NCBI RefSeq assembly: GCF_000688235.1
Contig: NZ_JHYO01000008.1
Coordinates: 1-64,000, forward strand
DNA: 64,000 nt
Reading direction: 5' to 3'
Origin: Terasakiella pusilla DSM 6293
Lineage (GTDB): Bacteria; Pseudomonadota; Alphaproteobacteria; Rhodospirillales; Terasakiellaceae
Part shown: positions 36,539 to 44,761 of the stretch, one piece after another
Numbering within the stretch: position 1 is the stretch's first letter
Layout of the letters: each line of letters begins with the position of its first letter
Notes under the pieces: model-generated
Database searches by the model: none
Seen by the model: the letters and a program-made list of their open reading frames with translations, nothing else
What the model was told of the DNA's origin: nothing
Program-made: the position numbers and the translations under genes

Positions 36539-36583
36539 GGCTAAGGGAGTGAGACACACTCCACCTTTTCCGTACAGGTCCAC
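36539..36583. repeat. 45-nt IS-end repeat, copy 1
   Basis: This 45-base stretch is 40/45 identical to 38559-38603, in the same orientation. It contains GGAGTG..CACTCC, an internal inverted repeat, and ends in CAGGTCCAC. It appears to be one terminus of an IS3-type element. Confidence 0.7.
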
Positions 36584-36702
36584 ACTTGTTCAAGGTAGAC
36601 ATACCAATGCCAAGATCGGCAGGTCTTCTTTGCGTGACAGGCCACTTGTCAAAAAAGTTGGACGGCTTCACGTTTAAATTCATCAGTTTTTTTGAGAATC
36701 AT
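36584..36702 (-). pseudogene. IS3-family OrfA N-terminal fragment
   Basis: From the ATG at 36702 (AGGAGG upstream) the minus strand reads 'MILKKTDEFKREAVQL', then a frame slip, then 'DLGIGMSTLNK' in another frame, the usual OrfA helix-turn-helix start. It is cut off by the IS end at 36583. Confidence 0.65.
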
Positions 36703-37046
36703 TTGTTCCTCCTGTAAATCTCAGGTTAACAGAAGGTACTCTCCAGTTTTAGGGAAAAACGAGTCCATGATCGTCTGGACTGCCTTTGCTATGGAAAAGC
36801 AAAATCATGAAGCGCTTGTCATGTTGAAAAATCACAAAATAGAATTGGACGACGCAGCAAAAGCGCGTTCCTAAGATATATTTCTTTGCGAACTGAAAGA
36901 GAGGATCCAGTCTGTGGCCCTTTTTGCTTTGGGAACAAAAGTAATAATTAAAAATATATCCAGCATATATTTGCAATTTAATGAAAGCTAACTGAAAGAA
37001 AACCACATCATAATGACTTACATTTAATAACAATAGGAGGCTCACG

Positions 37047-38198
37047 ATGATGGGCAAAAAAGGGAAGGCCCTTTCATTTTTCTTGGTGGTTTGTTTTCTT
37101 TTTTCAAGCAATTCGGCACGGGCCGGGACGCTTTTTGAAGGCGAAAGCATCGAGACTGGCGCAGGTTTTCCTGCCATTTACAAATTTATCGCGGGAGATA
37201 AAGATAAGCCGTTGTTGGTGATGGTGCCCGGTGCCCACCATAGCGCACGAATTTTCTACGGGGGGCACAAAGGGGCAGTACCTCAAGATTTTGTGGCTCA
37301 TTGGCTGGTTAAAAAAGGCTACAATGTTCTCGCGTTGTCTTACCCGATTGGTCTGGCCGATCCGGCAATTGAAACCAATCATCCCGATTTCAATGTAACC
37401 GCTTGGGGCAAACAAGCTGCCGAACTGGCTGAAAAAGCCATGAAAGATCACGGTTTGAAGAATGACGTGATTTTGCTGGGCTGGTCCATGGGGGGCAAAA
37501 TCCCTAGCTCTGCCTATAAGGCGATGAAGGATAAGGGGCTGAATCTTGATTTCTATATTGCCTTAACCGCTACAGCCCCCATGCCGGGTATGATTGCGTC
37601 GGGGCGTGAATTTCCCATGCTCGACAGCGGTTATGCAGAACGCCATAGCTCATTTGCAGGTTGGTTTAAGCAGGTGGCTGTACAAGGCAAGAAAGAAGGC
37701 CATGAGATCATTCCTGAAAAGATCTATATGTCCCAATACGTGGGTGACATTTCCATTGGTCAACAAGGCTATGGTCAAATCTATAAAGACGGGAAATTTG
37801 TTACAGATCTAATAGCAACTCAACAAGATATGTCTTCTCATGATTATGGTAACTTTCCTCTTGTCGGTGTGGTCGCACCAAGTGGTCGCGGTGATTCACG
37901 TCATGCAATTGTGGATGTCGCAAGCTGGAGCTTTTATAACGCCAACACCATTTACAAACGTTACCTGAAGGGCAACAAGGTCAGCCCAGCCAAACTGTCT
38001 GATGCCCAATGGCAAGGGTTGCTGGATGTCTCGGAAAACATCGGGTCACGCTTATTAGAGCGTGTAGAAGGAAATCATTTCTTCTTTGTCGGTGAAGATG
38101 GGGCACGCGCAACAGCAAATGCCATTGAAAGGATTGAACGTAAAGTCGATGCGGTGAAATCCGAACTCACCACACACCTCGGCGTTCACATCCAGTAA
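37047..38198 (+). CDS. Secreted alpha/beta-hydrolase-fold protein
   Basis: The 383-residue protein starts with a signal peptide (cleavage near NSARA/GT, about residue 26) and shows an alpha/beta hydrolase layout: 'PLLVMVPGAHHSARIFYG' for the oxyanion region, nucleophile elbow GWSMGG (Ser about residue 149) and a late 'EGNHFFFVGEDGARA' with the likely catalytic His. GGAGG lies 9 bases before the ATG. It is the only intact gene in the decayed zone beside tRNA-Leu and may be foreign cargo. Substrate unknown; a lipase, esterase or peptidase role is possible. Confidence 0.8.
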   Translation: MMGKKGKALSFFLVVCFLFSSNSARAGTLFEGESIETGAGFPAIYKFIAGDKDKPLLVMVPGAHHSARIFYGGHKGAVPQDFVAHWLVKKGYNVLALSYPIGLADPAIETNHPDFNVTAWGKQAAELAEKAMKDHGLKNDVILLGWSMGGKIPSSAYKAMKDKGLNLDFYIALTATAPMPGMIASGREFPMLDSGYAERHSSFAGWFKQVAVQGKKEGHEIIPEKIYMSQYVGDISIGQQGYGQIYKDGKFVTDLIATQQDMSSHDYGNFPLVGVVAPSGRGDSRHAIVDVASWSFYNANTIYKRYLKGNKVSPAKLSDAQWQGLLDVSENIGSRLLERVEGNHFFFVGEDGARATANAIERIERKVDAVKSELTTHLGVHIQ

Positions 38199-38215
38199 AG
38201 TGTCGAGATAAAAGT

Positions 38216-38255
38216 AAAACACCCGCAAAAGAGTTGCTCTTTGCGGGTGTTTTTC
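38216..38255 (+). terminator. Intrinsic terminator of the hydrolase gene
   Basis: AAAACACCCGCAAAAGAG (38216-38233) pairs with CTCTTTGCGGGTGTTTT (from 38238), then more T. It can also serve the convergent truncated gene on the minus strand. Confidence 0.85.
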
Positions 38256-38260
38256 TTTTA

Positions 38261-38359
38261 TCAGGATTGAGTGACTGTTTTGATAAATTTAAAGGCCAAT
38301 TGCGCCCCGATGATCACAAGGACCATACGTACCAGATGGAGAAGGGCAACGTAGGTGAC
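38261..38359 (-). pseudogene. C-terminal fragment of a membrane protein, cut by an IS
   Basis: The minus strand reads 'YVALLHLVRMVLVIIGAQLA' and then 'FKFIKTVTQS' and a stop at 38261. This is a hydrophobic C-terminal helix; the 'LLHLVRMVLVI' pattern recalls AbrB-type membrane proteins but the piece is too short to name. The frame stops being meaningful at 38360 where an IS3-type end (TGACCTGTTT) begins. Confidence 0.5.
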
Positions 38360-38603
38360 TGACCTGTTTCTAGAATCCCGAACCAGTTGATAAGATACTT
38401 TTATCACTGGAAAGGAAATCTAATGACAAAACGCAAAACCTATTCTAACGAATTCAGAGCCTCTGCCATTGCTCGTGACCTCGGCATATCAGTCGGTCAA
38501 TTTGAGATATTGTGGAAGGCTTCTTCTTTTTTCGCACAATGGGCAGGGAAACAGTGATGGCTAAAGGAGTGAGACACACTCCACTTTTTCAAAACAGGTC
38601 CAC
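38360..38603. mobile_element. Internally deleted IS3-type element remnant
   Basis: The left end TGACCTGTTT (38360-38369) and the right end AAACAGGTCCA (38592-38602) are inverted copies. Between them a 44-residue OrfA start ('MTKRKTYSNEFRASAIARD' at 38423, then 'LGISVGQFEILWK') runs to a stop at 38557. OrfB and most of OrfA are missing, so it is a short non-autonomous relic of about 244 bases. It separates the truncated membrane gene from the integrase-like stub. Confidence 0.65.
38559..38603. repeat. 45-nt IS-end repeat, copy 2
   Basis: Same orientation as 36539-36583 with five mismatches. It is the right terminus of the 38360-38603 relic. Confidence 0.7.
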
Positions 38604-38741
38604 CAAGAAATCGTCTTTTTGGGTGGCGAAAGCCTTCCATTGCTTACCGGTTTTCACCCGTACATAAAGACTTTTGGTATTGTCACGTTCATATACAGTG
38701 ACGTTCCCGCACGGTGACGTTTTGATAACTCGGTTCGGCAT
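38589..38741 (-). pseudogene. Probable N-terminal stub of a tyrosine recombinase next to tRNA-Leu
   Basis: From ATG 38741 the minus strand reads 'MPNRVIKTSPCGNVTVYERD' and 'NTKSLYVRVKTGKQWKAFAT', then 'QKDDF' and runs into the IS end (stop at 38589). Short strand-turn-strand starts of this kind are common at the N-terminus of phage-type integrases, and the position, about 40 bases from the 3' end of a tRNA gene and pointing away from it, is where island integrases sit. The rest of the protein is gone. The identification rests on pattern and position only. Confidence 0.4.
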
Positions 38742-38779
38742 AGGCAATAAAAAACCGAACCAAGTGAACGGTCTAAATA

Positions 38780-38866
38780 TGGTAGCGGCGGCCGGAGTCG
38801 AACCGGCACGTCCTCACGGACAAGGGATTTTGAATCCCTCACGTCTACCAATTCCATCACGCCGCC
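38780..38866 (-). tRNA. tRNA-Leu (anticodon CAA)
   Basis: The 87-base minus-strand sequence folds with acceptor GGCGGCG (38866-38860) against CGCCGCT, D arm 'ATTGGTAGAC', anticodon stem AGGGA/TCCCT with loop TTCAAAA (anticodon CAA), a long variable arm ('TTGTCCGTGAGGACGT') as expected for leucine, T arm GCCGG-TTCGACT-CCGGC and an encoded CCA end. Confidence 0.96.
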
Positions 38867-39053
38867 ATAGCAGCCATTCACTGGTTCGGTTGCCCCTCTT
38901 TTAGTGCGTCACTTCTTTCGGTGCAAGTCTTTTTTCACCCTCTTTTTATCTTTTGACATAATTTTTTCATCTTCTTCGTCCATAACACGTTGCGAACGCC
39001 CAGAAGCACTGGTAAACAGCGGCAAATCAAACTTTTACGACAGGATCAAAAAC

Positions 39054-39635
39054 GTGTTGCAACGATGTTATGACTGGACCATGAACCTAGCGCTTCATCG
39101 CCATGCGCTGCTGATTCTGTTTGCTGTTTCTTTTGCCGAAAGCTCCTTTTTCCCGATCCCGCCGGACATTATGCTGATCCCCATGATCCTGATGGCACGC
39201 GATCAAGCTTGGAAGATTGCAGCGGTTTGCACGGTTGCCTCTGTTTTGGGCGGGATTGCGGGTTATGGAATCGGCTACGGATTATTTGAAGCCATCGCCC
39301 AGCCCATTCTGGAATTTTACAATGCGGCTGAAAAATTCGAATCGGTCAAAGCCCTTTATAATGAACATGGGGTGTTGATCGTCTTTTCCGCAGGGTTCTC
39401 CCCCATTCCGTACAAGCTGTTCACCATCGCCAGCGGCGTAACCCAAATGGATTTAACCTCCTTTGCCTTGACCTCCCTTGTCGGGCGTGGGGCGCGCTTC
39501 TTTATTATTGCGGCGCTGTTGTGGAAGTTCGGCATCCCGATCAAAACCTTTATCGAACAGCATTTGGGGAAACTCACCTTGTTGTTTGTCGCCCTTCTGG
39601 CCGGTGGTTTTGCCCTTTTAAAATTATGGCACTAG
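39054..39635 (+). CDS. YqaA/DedA-family membrane protein
   Basis: The 193-residue inner-membrane protein has the DedA-type core 'AVSFAESSFFPIPPDIMLIP' and 'GFSPIPYKLFTIASGVTQM', with a conserved Arg in 'LVGRGARFFIIAALLWKFG'. I choose the GTG at 39054 ('VLQRCYDWTMNLALHRHALL' matches usual starts, CAGGA upstream); the open frame extends back to 38904 but that part is not protein-like. DedA proteins take part in lipid flipping and envelope homeostasis. It is followed after 4 bases by dsbB. Confidence 0.88.
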   Translation: MLQRCYDWTMNLALHRHALLILFAVSFAESSFFPIPPDIMLIPMILMARDQAWKIAAVCTVASVLGGIAGYGIGYGLFEAIAQPILEFYNAAEKFESVKALYNEHGVLIVFSAGFSPIPYKLFTIASGVTQMDLTSFALTSLVGRGARFFIIAALLWKFGIPIKTFIEQHLGKLTLLFVALLAGGFALLKLWH

Positions 39636-39639
39636 AAAC

Positions 39640-40158
39640 ATGACCTCTCTGATCAATCGTATTTCATCCAACCCGAAGCTGCCCGGCCTGTTCCTGTTTC
39701 TGGTCTGCCTTGGCGCTCTCTCCACCGCTTACTTTGTTGAATATGTGCTCGGCATCGAACCTTGTGAGTTATGCCTTTATCAACGCATCCCCTATGCCGC
39801 CGTTGGGCTGTTCTCCCTCTTTGCCATCATTGGCAAACCTGGCAGCTTTACCCAGCAAGCCGCCCTGTTGGGATGCGGCATCGCCTTTTTGGTCGGGGCA
39901 TCCTTGGCCTTTTATCACTTTGGTGTCGAAGAAAAATGGTGGTCGGCGGCCTGCGGCGGTGCGCAATCCATGGATATGAGCCTTGATGACCTGAAAGCCT
40001 CCATCATGGCAGAGCCGCTAAAACCCTGTGACAGCCGTGACTGGGTCATGTTTGGCCTATCCATCACGGTTTACAATACGGTTGCCAGCCTGTTTTTAGC
40101 CGCAATCAGCTTTACGAGCCTTGCGATCATCCGTAAACTAAAAGCCCACACAAAATAA
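39640..40158 (+). CDS. dsbB: Disulfide bond formation protein B
   Basis: The 172-residue protein has four predicted transmembrane helices, the first periplasmic pair 'CELCLYQRIPY' (CxxC) and the second pair in 'WWSAACGGAQ' and 'PLKPCDSRDW'. DsbB re-oxidises DsbA in the periplasm and passes electrons to ubiquinone. It lies between a DedA protein and coq7 (17 bases downstream), a quinone biosynthesis gene. Confidence 0.93.
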   Translation: MTSLINRISSNPKLPGLFLFLVCLGALSTAYFVEYVLGIEPCELCLYQRIPYAAVGLFSLFAIIGKPGSFTQQAALLGCGIAFLVGASLAFYHFGVEEKWWSAACGGAQSMDMSLDDLKASIMAEPLKPCDSRDWVMFGLSITVYNTVASLFLAAISFTSLAIIRKLKAHTK

Positions 40159-40174
40159 CTGAACGAGAAGACCC

Positions 40175-40723
40175 ATGAGCAGTTCTAAAGGCCGCATGCC
40201 CGGTGATCTAAATCACGACCAGATGATTGAACGGATGATCCGCGTTGATCAGGCGGGAGAATACGGTGCTGTTCGCATTTACAAGGGCCAGCTGGCTGTC
40301 CTTGGGAAAGGCGATAAAAAAGAACTGCTTGCACATATGTTGGAGCAGGAAGAAGTTCACCTCGACACCTTTAATAAAATGGCCGCCAAACGCCGCGTGC
40401 GCCCGACCTTTTTCACCCCCATCTGGCACGCTGCCGGTTTTGCCCTTGGGGCAGGCACAGCGCTGTTGGGGGAAAAGGCCGCCATGGCCTGCACGGTTGC
40501 CGTCGAAGAAACCATCGACGGACATTACGCCGAACAGATTGAAGAACTGGGTGAGACTGAGCCGGAACTGAGCGCAACCTTTGCCAAATTCCGCGAAGAA
40601 GAACTGGAACATCGCGACATCGGTTACGAACATGGCGCGGAACAGGCCCCAGCCTACAACCTATTGAGCAAAGCAATCAAAAGCGGCTCCAAGTTTGCAA
40701 TCTGGGTTTCAGAAAGATTTTAG
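40175..40723 (+). CDS. coq7: Demethoxyubiquinone hydroxylase (Coq7-type di-iron monooxygenase)
   Basis: The 182-residue protein carries the two duplicated di-iron motifs of Coq7: 'VDQAGEYGAVRIYKGQ' and 'EQEEVHLDTFNKM' in the first half, 'VEETIDGHYAEQIEEL' and 'REEELEHRDIGYEHGAE' in the second. It catalyses the C6 hydroxylation in ubiquinone synthesis and requires oxygen, so the organism respires aerobically. Co-transcription with dsbB links quinone supply to disulfide formation. Confidence 0.96.
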   Translation: MSSSKGRMPGDLNHDQMIERMIRVDQAGEYGAVRIYKGQLAVLGKGDKKELLAHMLEQEEVHLDTFNKMAAKRRVRPTFFTPIWHAAGFALGAGTALLGEKAAMACTVAVEETIDGHYAEQIEELGETEPELSATFAKFREEELEHRDIGYEHGAEQAPAYNLLSKAIKSGSKFAIWVSERF

Positions 40724-40802
40724 CTAATTCTTAACGCTGGTTGAATTAGTATTCAAAAACATAAACATATACTCAGGTATAGCCACTTCCAAGGATGCGC
40801 GG

Positions 40803-42443
40803 ATGGACTCCCTTCTTATAGCCATTGATTATCGTGACCCGGCATGGATCGCGATTGCTTTTGCCTTCGGTCTCTTATGTCGTCAGATAAAACTGCCCCC
40901 CATGGTGGGCTTTTTGATTGCCGGTTTTGTGCTGCACCTTATGGGGGCGCAAAGCGGTGAGTTTTTACGCAGCATCGCAGACCTTGGGGTGACCCTGCTG
41001 CTGTTTACCATCGGCCTGAAACTCCGTGTGAGCAGCCTGCTCACGCCCGAAATTTGGGGAACGACCACCCTCCACATGGGGACCACAGTTGTCCTCACGG
41101 CCTGCCTGTTGATGGGCCTTAGTGTCGGTGGCGTCCTGATGTTTGACGGGATGAACTTTTCAACCGCCCTGATCGTCGCCTTTGCCCTGTCTTTTTCAAG
41201 TACCGTTTTTGCCGTCAAAACTATGGAAGATCGCGGCGCAATGACCTCGCGCTACGGTCAGATAGCCATCGGTGTCTTGGTTATGCAGGATATCGCGGCG
41301 GTCCTTTTCCTCGCCTTCTCCTCCGGCAAAGTGCCGTCCCCTTATGCCTTGGGACTTCTTGCGCTCATTCCCGGGCGTCACCTGCTGTGGAAGCTTATGG
41401 AACTCAGCGGTCACAAAGAATTATTGACGGTCTTCGGGTTTGTTATGGCCCTTGGCGGCGCCGCACTTTTTGAAGCGGTCGGCATGAAAGGCGATCTGGG
41501 GGCCCTGATCTTCGGTGTTCTCCTCGCCAATCACCAAAAAGGCAGCGAGCTTGCCCATACGCTCATGGGCTTTAAGGATGTTTTCCTTGTCTGCTTCTTC
41601 CTGACCATTGGCTTGACGGGCTTGCCGACCTGGGAAACGGCGGGTGCTGCGCTTATTCTGTTGCTGCTGGTTCCGTTCAAGACTGCGCTGTTCTTCAAAA
41701 TCTTCAGTTTCTTCAAGGTCCGGGCGCGCGCAAGCACGCTCGCCTCCCTCAGCCTTGCCAACTATAGTGAGTTTGGCCTGATTGTGGCCGCCATTGCCAT
41801 CAGCGCGGGCTGGCTATCTAACGAATGGCTGACCGTTATTGCGCTGACCCTGTCTGCTTCCTTCATTCTGGCAGCACCGTTCAACGCTTTCAGTGACCGG
41901 ATCTACAACAAATACCGCCACTATCTCAAAAAACATGAAGCAAGAACACGTCTGGCAGGGGATGAAGATATCTCCCTGAAAGGCAATCTGATCCTTGTCT
42001 TTGGCATGGGGCGTGTGGGCTGTGCGGCCTATGACCAGATTGACGCCATGGTGGATGGTCAAATCCTCGGCATCGACCAAGATGACCGCGAAGTTGCCCG
42101 ACAGCTTGAAGGTGGGCGAAATGTGCTACGCGGCGATGCGACCAACCCGGAATTCTGGTCCCGCGTAGAAGGCGATAAATCAGAGATCCAGTTGATCCTG
42201 CTCGCTATGCCAAACCCGCGCGCCAACCGACTTGCCGCAGAACAATTGCGCGCGCTCGGCTATCATGGGCCAATCGTCGCCACGGCAAAATTCCAGGAAG
42301 ATGTCGAAAAGCTCAAAGAAGCTGGCATCGATCGCGTTTACAATATCTATGCCGAAGCCGGTACGGGTGCGGCAAACCATATGCGCGAATTCCTCAAACC
42401 GGACGAAACACTGGAACGCCGCGCACGTTCTGCAGGGCTTTAA
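40803..42443 (+). CDS. Kef/YbaL-type cation:proton antiporter with NAD-binding TrkA-N domain
   Basis: The 546-residue inner-membrane protein has an N-terminal CPA2 antiporter domain of about twelve helices ('MVGFLIAGFVLHLMGAQSGE', 'ALSFSSTVFAVKTMEDRG', 'GDLGALIFGVLLANHQKGSE') and a C-terminal Rossmann domain ('LILVFGMGRVGCAAYDQID', 'RGDATNPEFW') that gates transport. The TrkA-C domain is absent. It probably exports potassium or sodium against protons. An AT-rich promoter region precedes it. Confidence 0.92.
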   Translation: MDSLLIAIDYRDPAWIAIAFAFGLLCRQIKLPPMVGFLIAGFVLHLMGAQSGEFLRSIADLGVTLLLFTIGLKLRVSSLLTPEIWGTTTLHMGTTVVLTACLLMGLSVGGVLMFDGMNFSTALIVAFALSFSSTVFAVKTMEDRGAMTSRYGQIAIGVLVMQDIAAVLFLAFSSGKVPSPYALGLLALIPGRHLLWKLMELSGHKELLTVFGFVMALGGAALFEAVGMKGDLGALIFGVLLANHQKGSELAHTLMGFKDVFLVCFFLTIGLTGLPTWETAGAALILLLLVPFKTALFFKIFSFFKVRARASTLASLSLANYSEFGLIVAAIAISAGWLSNEWLTVIALTLSASFILAAPFNAFSDRIYNKYRHYLKKHEARTRLAGDEDISLKGNLILVFGMGRVGCAAYDQIDAMVDGQILGIDQDDREVARQLEGGRNVLRGDATNPEFWSRVEGDKSEIQLILLAMPNPRANRLAAEQLRALGYHGPIVATAKFQEDVEKLKEAGIDRVYNIYAEAGTGAANHMREFLKPDETLERRARSAGL

Positions 42444-42505
42444 ATACAATCAGATAAAAATACGTTACTCTTGAGCACACCTATATTCTAGATGGATTTA
42501 GCACA

Positions 42506-42685
42506 ATGAAACTGACTGCAAAAACACTCCTTCTCGCTGCGGCCTTCACCCTGTCCGGCCTAGCCCTCAGCGCTTGTTCACCTGAAGTTGGCTCCAAAGA
42601 ATGGTGCGCAGATATGAAAGAAAAGCCGAAAGGCGACTGGAGCGCAAACGAAGCAACTGACTTTGCGAAACACTGCGTCTTTTAA
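42506..42685 (+). CDS. Small DUF3012-type lipoprotein
   Basis: A 59-residue protein: a signal sequence 'MKLTAKTLLLAAAFTLSGLA' followed by a lipobox (LSAC, Cys about residue 24) and the mature 'EVGSKEWCADMKEKPKGDWS' and 'ANEATDFAKHCVF'. The two-cysteine 'KEWCADMKEKPKGDW' pattern is that of DUF3012. It should be anchored to a membrane on the periplasmic side; function unknown. It has its own terminator. Confidence 0.85.
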   Translation: MKLTAKTLLLAAAFTLSGLALSACSPEVGSKEWCADMKEKPKGDWSANEATDFAKHCVF

Positions 42686-42708
42686 GAAAGCCCCTAATTC
42701 AAGACAAT

Positions 42709-42759
42709 AAAAAACGCCTTTTTGTGCTTTGGGAGAAGCGTCAAAAAGGCGTTTTTTTT
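42709..42759. terminator. Terminator after the small lipoprotein gene
   Basis: AAAAAACGCCTTTTTG (42709-42724) pairs with CAAAAAGGCGTTTTTT (from 42742). A and T runs flank it, so it may work in both directions. Confidence 0.85.
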
Positions 42760-42837
42760 AATCGTAAGGGGACGATTAACGTCTGATGTCAGGGCTACAG
42801 GAACGTGGGCGAAATTGGGAGGTTCGCATTTATTCCG

Positions 42838-43023
42838 TTAAGACGAATGTGCCAGGCCAGACCCACCTGAAACGTTCGAATGGAAGAGTTTGGAAATTTT
42901 AGTCCCGATCTTCACAAATACCGTCCAAGCCGCTTCGGAACGTACTTTGTGCGCACGTGCAATCGCTGCATCGATTTGATCGCGGGTTAGCGGTTCAGAT
43001 TCTAAAATCATGTATTTGCTCAT
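42838..43023 (-). CDS. Short conserved protein (RSP_7527-like)
   Basis: The 61-residue frame starts at ATG 43023 with GGAGAAAGA upstream; an in-frame ATG at 43050 lacks a ribosome site. The core 'PLTRDQIDAAIARAHKVRSE' and 'AAWTVFVKI' is one amphipathic helix and resembles the tiny alphaproteobacterial proteins named RSP_7527 family. No function is known. It is divergent from the LysR gene at 43148. Confidence 0.6.
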   Translation of the reverse strand: MSKYMILESEPLTRDQIDAAIARAHKVRSEAAWTVFVKIGTKISKLFHSNVSGGSGLAHSS

Positions 43024-43147
43024 GGGTCTTTCTCCAAAAAATTTGATCATTCAAGCCCGATGCATATGAATGTATTTCTTTTCCTGAAAAATGATAATAT
43101 AGTGTTTTAGCACATCACTTGTGAATTTATGGAAAAGGTCATACCAA

Positions 43148-44065
43148 TTGAGCATTGAAAGCCAGATGTCCATCTTCGCTCAGGTGGTAAAATACGGCAG
43201 CCTTTCCGCCGCTGCGCGTCATATGCACCTGACCCCTTCCGCCATTAGTAAACAGCTGGGTGCCTTAGAAGACCGCTTGGGTGTCCGCCTGCTCAATCGC
43301 ACCACCCGTCGGCTTAATCTAACCGAAGCTGGCGCGCGCTATCTGCAACATAGTCAACGCATCCTGCGCGAAATTGAAGATGCGGAAACCGAAGTCGGCG
43401 GGATGCGTGACAAGCCCCGCGGCCTGTTGAAAGTCAACGCCCCTGTTGTGATGGGCGCACGCCAGATATCGCCGCTGCTGGTCGAGTTTCAGGAACGCTA
43501 CCCCGAAATTCAGGTGGAGATGAACGTCTCCGATCGACGGGTGGACTTGCTAGAAACCGGCGAAGACGTGGCTTTGCGCATTGGGGAAGAACTCTACGAT
43601 TCCTCCATGATCGCGCGCAAAATCTGCAAATTGCGCCGGATCGTCTATGCCTCGCCCCATTATCTGGAAAAATATGGCGAACCCAAACACCCTGACGATC
43701 TGAACGCCCACAACTGCATCACCTACAACGAACCTGCCTACTTAAACGACTGGCCGTTCAATAACTGCCCCGGCCCAAAATTCATCCGCGCCACCGGCAG
43801 TTTTATCAGCAACAACGGGGAAGCCCATCATTATGCGGCCCTACAAGGTCTGGGGATTGCGCGTCTTGCGACCTTGCTGTGCGGGGAAAAAATCAAATCC
43901 GGCGAACTGGTGGAAATTCTGCGCGATTATGAGCCCCCGTCACGGGTTTACTTCTGGGCGATTTATCCGCAAAATCGCTATCTGCCGCCAAAGGTGCGCG
44001 TCTTCATCGACTATCTTTTGGAAAAACTCAGCCCCACCCCACCTTGGGATCAATACGACTCATGA
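43148..44065 (+). CDS. LysR-family transcriptional regulator
   Basis: The protein has the LysR helix-turn-helix 'FAQVVKYGSLSAAARHMHLT', 'SAISKQLGALEDRLGVRLL', 'RTTRRLNLTEAGARYLQHS' and a periplasmic-binding-like effector domain. I prefer the TTG at 43148, nine bases after AAAAGG, giving 'MSIESQMSIFAQVV'; a GTG at 43121 is in frame. The 305-residue length is normal. It overlaps the AmpD-like gene by ATGA, so the two are co-translated; the target genes are unknown. Confidence 0.88.
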   Translation: MSIESQMSIFAQVVKYGSLSAAARHMHLTPSAISKQLGALEDRLGVRLLNRTTRRLNLTEAGARYLQHSQRILREIEDAETEVGGMRDKPRGLLKVNAPVVMGARQISPLLVEFQERYPEIQVEMNVSDRRVDLLETGEDVALRIGEELYDSSMIARKICKLRRIVYASPHYLEKYGEPKHPDDLNAHNCITYNEPAYLNDWPFNNCPGPKFIRATGSFISNNGEAHHYAALQGLGIARLATLLCGEKIKSGELVEILRDYEPPSRVYFWAIYPQNRYLPPKVRVFIDYLLEKLSPTPPWDQYDS

Positions 44066-44748
44066 CCTTGGATATCCTCCCCGCCCCCTCGCCAAATTTT
44101 AACAACCGCCCAGACGGGTGTGCCATCGACATGTTGGTCCTGCACTATACCGGCATGCAATCAGGGCCGGAAGCTTTGGACCGTATGTGCGATGAAGCTG
44201 CTCAGGTCAGCGCCCATTATATGGTGGAGGAAGATGGCACCATCTTTCAACTGGTTGCAGAGGAAAAACGCGCATGGCATGGCGGTGTCAGCCATTGGCG
44301 CGGAGACAGCAACATCAACGATCGTTCCATCGGCATTGAAATTGTGAACCCCGGTCACGAATGGGGGTATCGCCCCTTCCCCGATGCTCAGATCAACCGT
44401 GTGGTGCAGCTCTGTCAGGCCATCCTGTCACGCCATCCGCATATCCCGCCGCGAAACGTCATTGGACATAGCGATATAGCGCCTGCGCGCAAACAAGACC
44501 CCGGCGAGTTGTTTCCGTGGCAACATCTGGCTGCGCACGGGATCGGGCTTTGGCCCACCGACCTGTCAACCGCCACAAACGAAGGCGAGATAGATCGACT
44601 GCTCAGCGACTTTGGATATGACCCGCAGGAGCCTCAAGCAAGCCTAATCGCCTTTTATCGTCATTTCCAACCCGATGCCCTCCAGACCCCGGACCTTGAA
44701 AAATCACGTGCGATCCTGCGCGCATTACTTGACCTTGCGACAAAATAG
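44062..44748 (+). CDS. N-acetylmuramoyl-L-alanine amidase, AmpD type
   Basis: The 228-residue protein is an amidase_2 domain: zinc ligands in 'LVLHYTGMQS' and 'NVIGHSDIAPARKQDPGELF' (His and Asp), with 'SAHYMVEEDGTIFQLV' and 'GIEIVNPGHEWGY'. No signal peptide is visible, fitting cytoplasmic AmpD, which trims recycled anhydro-muropeptides and affects beta-lactamase control. It begins inside the LysR stop codon (ATGA). The C-terminal helical region is longer than in E. coli AmpD. Confidence 0.92.
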   Translation: MTLDILPAPSPNFNNRPDGCAIDMLVLHYTGMQSGPEALDRMCDEAAQVSAHYMVEEDGTIFQLVAEEKRAWHGGVSHWRGDSNINDRSIGIEIVNPGHEWGYRPFPDAQINRVVQLCQAILSRHPHIPPRNVIGHSDIAPARKQDPGELFPWQHLAAHGIGLWPTDLSTATNEGEIDRLLSDFGYDPQEPQASLIAFYRHFQPDALQTPDLEKSRAILRALLDLATK

Positions 44749-44761
44749 CCGTAAGGGAAAG

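Larger units (their letters stand above)
36157..37046. other. Decayed insertion zone with IS fragments, no intact gene
   Basis: About 890 bases hold only IS3-type fragments (listed separately), a C10 homopolymer at 36302-36311 and non-coding DNA. A 60-codon frame at 36692-36874 has no recognisable content. The right end carries the ribosome site and promoter of the hydrolase at 37047. Confidence 0.6.

Noticed and set aside
36692-36874. 60-codon frame in the IS graveyard
   Set aside because: No family pattern; its start overlaps the upstream side of the OrfA fragment on the other strand.
38904-39053. Longer N-terminus for the YqaA/DedA protein
   Set aside because: The extra 50 residues are Ser/Phe-rich noise; the family start matches the GTG at 39054.
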